Shown here: piece by piece, positions 59,254 through 64,000 of the stretch
How positions within the stretch are numbered: the stretch's first letter is position 1
Layout: the number at the start of each line of letters is the position of its first letter
Assembly: GCF_003254475.1 (NCBI RefSeq)
Contig: NZ_QFYQ01000001.1
Location: 806,001 to 870,000 of the forward strand
Direction: 5' to 3'
DNA from: Phenylobacterium soli
GTDB lineage: Bacteria > Pseudomonadota > Alphaproteobacteria > Caulobacterales > Caulobacteraceae
Length of the DNA stretch: 64,000 nucleotides
Program-made: the position numbers and the translations under genes
Notes under the pieces: generated by a model
The model's database searches: none
The model's input: only the letters and a program-made list of their open reading frames with translations
Told to the model about the DNA's origin: nothing

Positions 59254-60420
59254 TTACTTTCGGGTTCCCAGGAGGTTGCGGGCCACGACCCACTTATGGA
59301 TCTCGGTCGGGCCGTCGTAGATGCGCATGGTCCGAAGCTTCGCCTGCATCAGCGACAGGGGCAGCTCCTTGGTCATGCCCATGGCGCCGAAGGCCTGCAT
59401 GGCCCGGTCCACGGTCTCATACGCCATTTCGGTGGCGAACCACTTGATCATCGAGATCTCGTTGCGGACGTCCATGCCGCGGTCGAGCTTCCAGGCGCAG
59501 TGGTAGGTCATCAGGCGCGTGGCGTGGATCTTGGTGGCGGCCTCGGCCACCCAGAACTGGATCGCCTGGCGCTCCGACAAAGGCGCGCCGAAGGTCTTCC
59601 GCTGGGGCGCGTACTCGATGACCATGTCGAGGGCCCGCTGGGCCATGCCCACCGACCAGGCGGCCATCTGGATGCGCCGGGTGCCGAGCCGGGTCTGCAT
59701 GGGCGCGAAGCCCGCGCCCTCCTGGCCGAGCAGCTTCCAGCCCTCCACACGGCAGTCCTCCAGCGCCACCTCGTAGGTGTAGGCGCCGCCGATCATCGGG
59801 ATGCGGCGCAGGACGTTGAAGCCCGGCGTTCCCTTGTCGACGATGAAGGCGGTGATCCCGCCCCGCGCCTTCTTCTCCGGGTCCGTCACCGCCATCAGGA
59901 TGGTGAAGTCGGCGTCCGCGGCGCGGCTGATCCAAATTTTTCGGCCGTTGATCACCCAGTCGTCGCCGTCGCGCACGGCGCGGGTCGTCATGGCCGCCGG
60001 ATCGGAGCCGGCGCTGGGCTCGGAGATGCCGATCGCCGAGACGGTCTTGCCCGCCACATAGGGGGCCAGATAGGCCTCGCGCTGGCGCTCGTTGACCGTC
60101 GCCATCAGCATCCGCAGGTTCGGGCTGTCCGGCGGGAGGGTGTAGGGCGTGACGCAGCGGCCGAGCTCTTCCTCCACCCCGACCATGGCGGTCATCGGCA
60201 GGTCCGAGCCGCCGACGTCCTCGGGAGCGTCGAGGCCGAAGAGGCCGAGCTCGCCGGCCTTCTGATCCAGTCGCCTGTGTTCGGCCTCGCCGATGCCCAG
60301 GCCCTTGCCCTCGGCCTCGCGGGCCATGACGCCGGCCTCCAGCGGCATCAGCTCGTCGCGGACGAAGCGCGCGACCAACTCCTTGAGCATCCGGTGCTCG
60401 TCAGAGAGCTCGAAGTCCAT
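59254..60420 (-). CDS. Acyl-CoA dehydrogenase
   Basis: 388 aa FAD enzyme. Visible blocks: AIGISEPSAGSDPAAMTTRA, WVINGRKIWISRAADADF, and C-terminal RIYDGPTEIHKWVVARNLLG. The sequence resembles the ACAD10/11-like branch. Introduces the alpha-beta double bond in an acyl-CoA. First gene of a two-gene minus-strand unit with the crotonase-type gene; divergent from the CoA-transferase gene, with 73 bases between starts. Confidence 0.93.
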   Translation of the reverse strand: MDFELSDEHRMLKELVARFVRDELMPLEAGVMAREAEGKGLGIGEAEHRRLDQKAGELGLFGLDAPEDVGGSDLPMTAMVGVEEELGRCVTPYTLPPDSPNLRMLMATVNERQREAYLAPYVAGKTVSAIGISEPSAGSDPAAMTTRAVRDGDDWVINGRKIWISRAADADFTILMAVTDPEKKARGGITAFIVDKGTPGFNVLRRIPMIGGAYTYEVALEDCRVEGWKLLGQEGAGFAPMQTRLGTRRIQMAAWSVGMAQRALDMVIEYAPQRKTFGAPLSERQAIQFWVAEAATKIHATRLMTYHCAWKLDRGMDVRNEISMIKWFATEMAYETVDRAMQAFGAMGMTKELPLSLMQAKLRTMRIYDGPTEIHKWVVARNLLGTRK

Positions 60421-60493
60421 CGGCCCCTCCCATACGCAGCGTCAGGTTTGTAGGGTGATCTTAGCGGCCCGAACCGAGGAGGGGATAGATCAC

Positions 60494-61714
60494 GTGGCGG
60501 AAACAAGAAACCTGGCCAAGGAAGCGACCGGCCCGCTGAAGGGCATCCGCGTCCTCGACCTCACCAGCGTGGTCAATGGCGCCTACGCCACCCAGATCCT
60601 TGCCGACCAGGGCGCGGAGGTGATCAAGATCGAGGACCCAGGCTCGGGCCGCGGCGGGGGTGGCGACATCATGCGCTGGGCCGGCCATGTGCCCGACACT
60701 GCGCCGCGCGACATGGGCCCGATCTTCCTGACCATCAACCGCAACAAGCGCTCGGTGGTCCTGGACCTGAAGGACGAGAAGGCCAAGCGCGCCCTTCGCC
60801 GCCTGATCAAGAGCTGCGACGTCTTCGCCGCCTCGGTGCGCTACGACGGGCTGAAGCGCCTGGGCCTCGCGTACGAGGACGTGGCGGCGATCCGGCCGGA
60901 CATCGTCTACGTCCACGCCGCGGGCTACGGCTCCGAGGGGCCCTATGCCGGCGAGCCGGCCTATGATGACCTCATCCAGTCGGCCTCCGGGATGGCCGAC
61001 ATCCTGCCGCGCACCGATGGCGATCCCACGCCGCGCCTGGTGCCGACCCTTGCGGCCGATAAGGTCTCCGGCCTCTTCATGGCCCAGGCGGTGACCGCCG
61101 CGCTGCTGCACCGCGCCCGCACCGGCGAAGGTCAGTTCGTCGAGGTGCCGATGCTGGAGTGCGTGACCAGCTTCCTGATGGTCGAGCACCTCTACGACCA
61201 CGTCTTCGAGCCGCCGATCGGCCAGTACGGCTACGTCCGGGTGATCAACCCCAACCGCAAGCCCTTCCCGACGAAGGACGGCTACATCGGCCTCCTGCCC
61301 TACACCGACAAGCAGTGGGACCAGTTCTTCGAGGCGGCCGGCTATGGCGATGCGGTGAAGAACGACCCGCGCTTCGCCGACTATGTGACCCGGGCCAAGC
61401 ACATCCACGAACTCTACGCCCTGGTGGAGAAGGCCGCGGCCACCAAGACCACCCAGGAGTGGCTGGACATCCTGAAGCCGCTGTCCATCCCAGTGGTGAA
61501 GACCAACCGGCTGGAGGACGTAGAGGCCGACCCGCACATCGCCGCCGTCGGCCTCTTCGAGCCCTACGAGCACCCGGACCTCGGGACCTACAAGCTGATC
61601 CGGCCGCCGGTGAAATTCGCCAAGACCCCGTCTAACATCCGCCGCCATCCGCCCCGCCTCGGCGAGCATACCGCGGAGGTGCTGGCGGAGATCGGCGAGG
61701 CCGAGGAGGCCTGA
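60494..61714 (+). CDS. CaiB/BaiF-family class III CoA-transferase
   Basis: 406 aa from a GTG at 60494 (GAGGAGGGG upstream); the frame begins at 60293 inside the divergent gene. Blocks: GIRVLDLTSVVNGAYATQ, ADQGAEVIKIEDP, KRSVVLDLKDEK, and PAYDDLIQSASGM carrying the catalytic Asp. Transfers CoA between carboxylic acids without free energy loss; substrate unknown, probably tied to the acyl-CoA genes around it. Confidence 0.94.
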   Translation: MAETRNLAKEATGPLKGIRVLDLTSVVNGAYATQILADQGAEVIKIEDPGSGRGGGGDIMRWAGHVPDTAPRDMGPIFLTINRNKRSVVLDLKDEKAKRALRRLIKSCDVFAASVRYDGLKRLGLAYEDVAAIRPDIVYVHAAGYGSEGPYAGEPAYDDLIQSASGMADILPRTDGDPTPRLVPTLAADKVSGLFMAQAVTAALLHRARTGEGQFVEVPMLECVTSFLMVEHLYDHVFEPPIGQYGYVRVINPNRKPFPTKDGYIGLLPYTDKQWDQFFEAAGYGDAVKNDPRFADYVTRAKHIHELYALVEKAAATKTTQEWLDILKPLSIPVVKTNRLEDVEADPHIAAVGLFEPYEHPDLGTYKLIRPPVKFAKTPSNIRRHPPRLGEHTAEVLAEIGEAEEA

Positions 61715-61726
61715 GAGGCGGGGTGA

Positions 61727-62272
61727 ATGCGGGTCGCGGTGGTCGGTACCTCCGGATCAGGGAAGTCGACCTTCGCGCGCGCCCTGGCGGCGCGGATCGG
61801 CGCCCCGCACGTGGAGCTCGACGCCATCAACTGGCAGGCGGACTGGCGCGACCTCAACACCCACGACGTCCCCGAATTCCGCCGCCGGGTGGCGGCGGCC
61901 GTGGAGGCGCCCGCCTGGGTGAGCGAGGGCAACTATTCGAAGGTCCGCGACCTCGTGCTGGCGCGTGCCACGCACCTCGTTTGGCTCGACTACCCGCGGC
62001 TGCTGACCGTTCGCCGCGTGCTCTGGCGTTCGTTCGCACGGGCGATCACCAAGCGCGAGCTCTGGCCCGGCACCGGCAACCGCGAGGAGTTTCGCCGCTG
62101 GCTGGACAAGGAGCACCCCATCCGCTGGGCCTGGGACACCTACGACGAGCGGCGGGCGGCCTACGCCGTCCTGTTCGAGGCGCCCGAAGCCGCGCACCTT
62201 TCCAAGCACCGGCTGCGCCGCCCCCAGGAGGCGCAACCGCTGCTGGAACGACTGGCCGCTAGACCGGCGTGA
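61727..62272 (+). CDS. P-loop kinase-like protein (adenylate kinase/topology-modulation-like)
   Basis: 181 aa. Walker A GTSGSGKSTFARALA at the N-terminus; then VSEGNYSK and a hydrophobic Asp-containing strand THLVWLDYPRLL as Walker B equivalent. Such small P-loop proteins are often labelled DNA topology modulation protein or adenylate kinase without evidence of substrate. It follows the CoA-transferase by 12 bases and overlaps the convergent DUF35 gene by 14 bases. Confidence 0.85.
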   Translation: MRVAVVGTSGSGKSTFARALAARIGAPHVELDAINWQADWRDLNTHDVPEFRRRVAAAVEAPAWVSEGNYSKVRDLVLARATHLVWLDYPRLLTVRRVLWRSFARAITKRELWPGTGNREEFRRWLDKEHPIRWAWDTYDERRAAYAVLFEAPEAAHLSKHRLRRPQEAQPLLERLAARPA

Positions 62273-62675
62273 ACACCGGCACGGGCGGGCCGTTCTCGGT
62301 GGGCTGGAACTTCACCTTTACCCGCATGCCGATCTTCAGCCCGTCGGGGGCCACGTCGACGAAGTTGGTCATCACCGCCGGGCCTTCGTCGAGGGTCACA
62401 TAACCCAGGGCGTAGGGGCCGGTCGGCGAGCGGTGCATGACCGAGTAGGTGTAGATCACGCCCTCGCCGGGGCTCTCCTGCCAGACGGTGTCGTCGGAGC
62501 CGCAGAGCGGACAGATCGTGCGCGGGTACCAGTGGGCCTTGCCGCAGGCGTTGCAGCGCTTGATCAGGAAGCGGCCTTCGGCGGCTGCGTCCCAGAAGGG
62601 CTTGGACTCGACGGTGACGGCCGGGGCCGGGATCGGCCGGGTCATCAGGGCGGGCTTTTCTTGGGTCTCGGACAT
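62259..62675 (-). CDS. DUF35 zinc-ribbon/OB-fold acyl-CoA-associated protein
   Basis: 138 aa. Rubredoxin-like zinc ribbon with CNACGKAHWYPRTICPLCGS (two CxxC pairs), then an OB fold (GVIYTYSVMHRSPTGPYALG in part). DUF35 proteins act as partners of thiolase-fold enzymes, as in ChsH2-Ltp2 steroid side-chain aldolases. It starts 5 bases after the thiolase-like stop on the same strand, so the two form a complex candidate. Confidence 0.92.
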   Translation of the reverse strand: MSETQEKPALMTRPIPAPAVTVESKPFWDAAAEGRFLIKRCNACGKAHWYPRTICPLCGSDDTVWQESPGEGVIYTYSVMHRSPTGPYALGYVTLDEGPAVMTNFVDVAPDGLKIGMRVKVKFQPTENGPPVPVFTPV

Positions 62676-62680
62676 GGCGC

Positions 62681-63880
62681 TTAGGCCTCCCGCTCGAGGA
62701 TGACGGTGCCGGAGCCATGGCGCACGCCGAGCGAGCCGCCGGTGCCGTGGGCTATGGCGAGGTCGCAGTTCTGCACCTGCACCTTCGGATGAGCTTCGCC
62801 GCGCAGCTGGCGGACCGCCTCGATCACCTTGGTGATGCCGCCGCGGTTGGTCGGGTGGTTGTTGCAGAGCCCGCCGCCGTCAGTGTTGAACGGCAGCTTG
62901 CCGACGCCGGAGATGAGGTTGCCGTCGGCTACGAATTTGCCGCCCTGACCCTTCTCGCAGAAGCCGAGGTCCTCGAGCTGCATCAGCACCGTGATGGTGA
63001 AGCTGTCGTAGATCGAGGCGTACTTGATGTCGGCCGGCTTGACGCCAGCTTCCTCGAACGCCCGCGGGCCGGACCACACCGCGCCGGAGTGGGTGAGGTC
63101 GAGGTGCTGGCCGCCGAGCGGGCCCTTGGGCGCCTCGCCGGCGCCGATCACCTTCACCTTCGGCCGCTTCAGGCTCCTGGCGATCTCGGGGCTGGTGACG
63201 ATCAGGGCGCCGCCGCCGTCGGTGACCACGCAGCAGTCCAGCAGGTGCAGCGGGTCGGAGATCATGCGAGAGTTCACTACCTCTTCGACGGTGACCACGT
63301 TCTTCAGATAGGCGTGCTCGTTCCACTGGGCGTGGTGGCTGGCCGCCACCTTGATCCAGGCGAGCTGCTCCGAGGTGGTGCCGTATTCGTACATGTGGCG
63401 CATGGCGCACATGCCGTAGGTGTTGTGGGTGGTGCCGCCGTAGATGTTCTCGAAACCGGCCTCCGGAGGCCCGTCGGAGAGGCCCTGGGGCGCGCCGCCG
63501 CCACCGCCGGCGCGCGAGGCGGGCCGGTTGCCGGTCTGGCGGGGACGCCCGGCCAGGGTGATCAGGGCGACGTTGCACTTGCCGGCCGCGATGGCCTGGG
63601 CCGCGTGGCCGACGTGGACGATGTAGGACGAGCCGCCGGTCTCGGTGGAGTCGAGGTGGCGGACGTTCTTCAACCCCATGTAGTCGAGCATGGAGAGCGC
63701 CCCGAAACCCGGCGCGTCACCGGCGCAGAAGTAGCCGTCCACGTCGTCCTTGGTGAGCCCCGCGTCCTCGAGCGCGCCCTTGGCGCATTCGGCGTGGAGC
63801 TGGGCGGTCGTCTTGTCCGGCGCGTCGCGCGTCGGATGCTCGAACGCGCCCATGATGTAGGCCTTGCCCTTGATGCTCAT
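62681..63880 (-). CDS. Thiolase-fold protein (SCP-x/Ltp2-like), nucleophilic Cys absent
   Basis: 399 aa thiolase superfamily. The helix that normally starts with the nucleophilic Cys reads TETGGSSYIVHVGHAAQAI, with Gly where aligned thiolases have Cys. A C-terminal His is kept in GGGLCNNHPTNRGG and GTGGSLGVRHG. Tyr occurs in ASIYDSFTITV. Loss of Cys with a DUF35 partner resembles Ltp2-type retro-aldolases rather than acyl-transferring thiolases. A Gly-rich insert lies near residue 125. Substrate unknown. Confidence 0.9.
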   Translation of the reverse strand: MSIKGKAYIMGAFEHPTRDAPDKTTAQLHAECAKGALEDAGLTKDDVDGYFCAGDAPGFGALSMLDYMGLKNVRHLDSTETGGSSYIVHVGHAAQAIAAGKCNVALITLAGRPRQTGNRPASRAGGGGGAPQGLSDGPPEAGFENIYGGTTHNTYGMCAMRHMYEYGTTSEQLAWIKVAASHHAQWNEHAYLKNVVTVEEVVNSRMISDPLHLLDCCVVTDGGGALIVTSPEIARSLKRPKVKVIGAGEAPKGPLGGQHLDLTHSGAVWSGPRAFEEAGVKPADIKYASIYDSFTITVLMQLEDLGFCEKGQGGKFVADGNLISGVGKLPFNTDGGGLCNNHPTNRGGITKVIEAVRQLRGEAHPKVQVQNCDLAIAHGTGGSLGVRHGSGTVILEREA

Positions 63881-63970
63881 AATCTCCCCGGAAGTATCGG
63901 TCGAAAGAATAGGCGCGCGGCTTAGCGCGGCGCGCGCCGTGCTGTCATCCCCGCACCCAAGGTCAGTCGG

Positions 63971-64000
63971 TCAGGCCGGCTGCTTCAGCCTGGCGATGCG
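63971..64000 (-). CDS. C-terminal end of a further gene (partial)
   Basis: On the minus strand the window edge reads RIARLKQPA followed by TGA at 63973-63971. The position, 90 bases upstream of the thiolase-like gene on the same strand, fits the end of another operon member. Too short to identify. Confidence 0.35.
   Translation of the reverse strand, partial: RIARLKQPA

Noticed and set aside
59240..59293. Longer start for the crotonase-type gene
   Set aside because: It would overlap the end of the acyl-CoA dehydrogenase gene and the extra residues are not crotonase-like.

Overview
The window is GC-rich, densely coded DNA with strong G/C at third codon positions. The gene content suggests an alphaproteobacterium of the Caulobacterales, most like Phenylobacterium or Caulobacter. 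This is an inference from an Entner-Doudoroff gene set, an imuA-imuB-dnaE2 cassette with a GTTC-N7-GTTC LexA box, several Caulobacter-like small secreted proteins and a CtrA-like promoter motif. I see no rRNA, tRNA, CRISPR array, insertion sequence, integrase or plasmid/phage gene. No gap between called genes exceeds 300 bases.

Layout. 1-868: 3' end of ftsH and its terminator. 913-7308 (minus): a six-gene polysaccharide operon (UDP-glucuronate decarboxylase, membrane GT2 synthase, Tat-exported GH26-like glycanase, galE, small secreted protein, BcsS-like outer-membrane protein). 7447-13488: an old yellow enzyme, a secreted trypsin-like protease coupled to an unknown secreted protein, a GFA-family protein, a CPBP membrane protease and two small proteins. 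13633-16777: folP-thiD-nucleotidyltransferase chain, then a PhzF-like protein. 16848-20815: two tandem secreted paralogues, a hybrid histidine kinase, and two small genes with a CtrA-like motif upstream of the first and a start-codon-adjacent hairpin before the second. 20973-23804: serC-serA. 23801-25190: MoaD/ThiS-like plus BNR-repeat pair. 25242-27674: secreted carboxylesterase and TetR regulator with a perfect palindromic operator. 27690-33373: SOS mutagenesis cassette. 33476-42942: two more secreted carboxylesterases, Ku, an rRNA pseudouridine synthase, a flavoprotein, a GNAT enzyme and LigD.

42996-58130 is central carbon metabolism: otsB-otsA (trehalose), zwf, GH15, pyruvate kinase, a glycogen-debranching-like enzyme with a GT4, then the overlapping operon pgl-edd-glk-eda. 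Together these take glucose through 6-phosphogluconate and KDPG to pyruvate, beside trehalose and alpha-glucan turnover. 58457-64000 holds acyl-CoA metabolism: a crotonase-fold protein, an acyl-CoA dehydrogenase, a CaiB/BaiF CoA-transferase, and a thiolase-like/DUF35 pair resembling side-chain aldolases.

The least explained items are the polysaccharide operon, the protease plus partner pair, the hairpin abutting the ATG at 20375, the dnaE2 ribosome-binding site buried in a dispersed intergenic repeat, and the Cys-less thiolase with its DUF35 partner.
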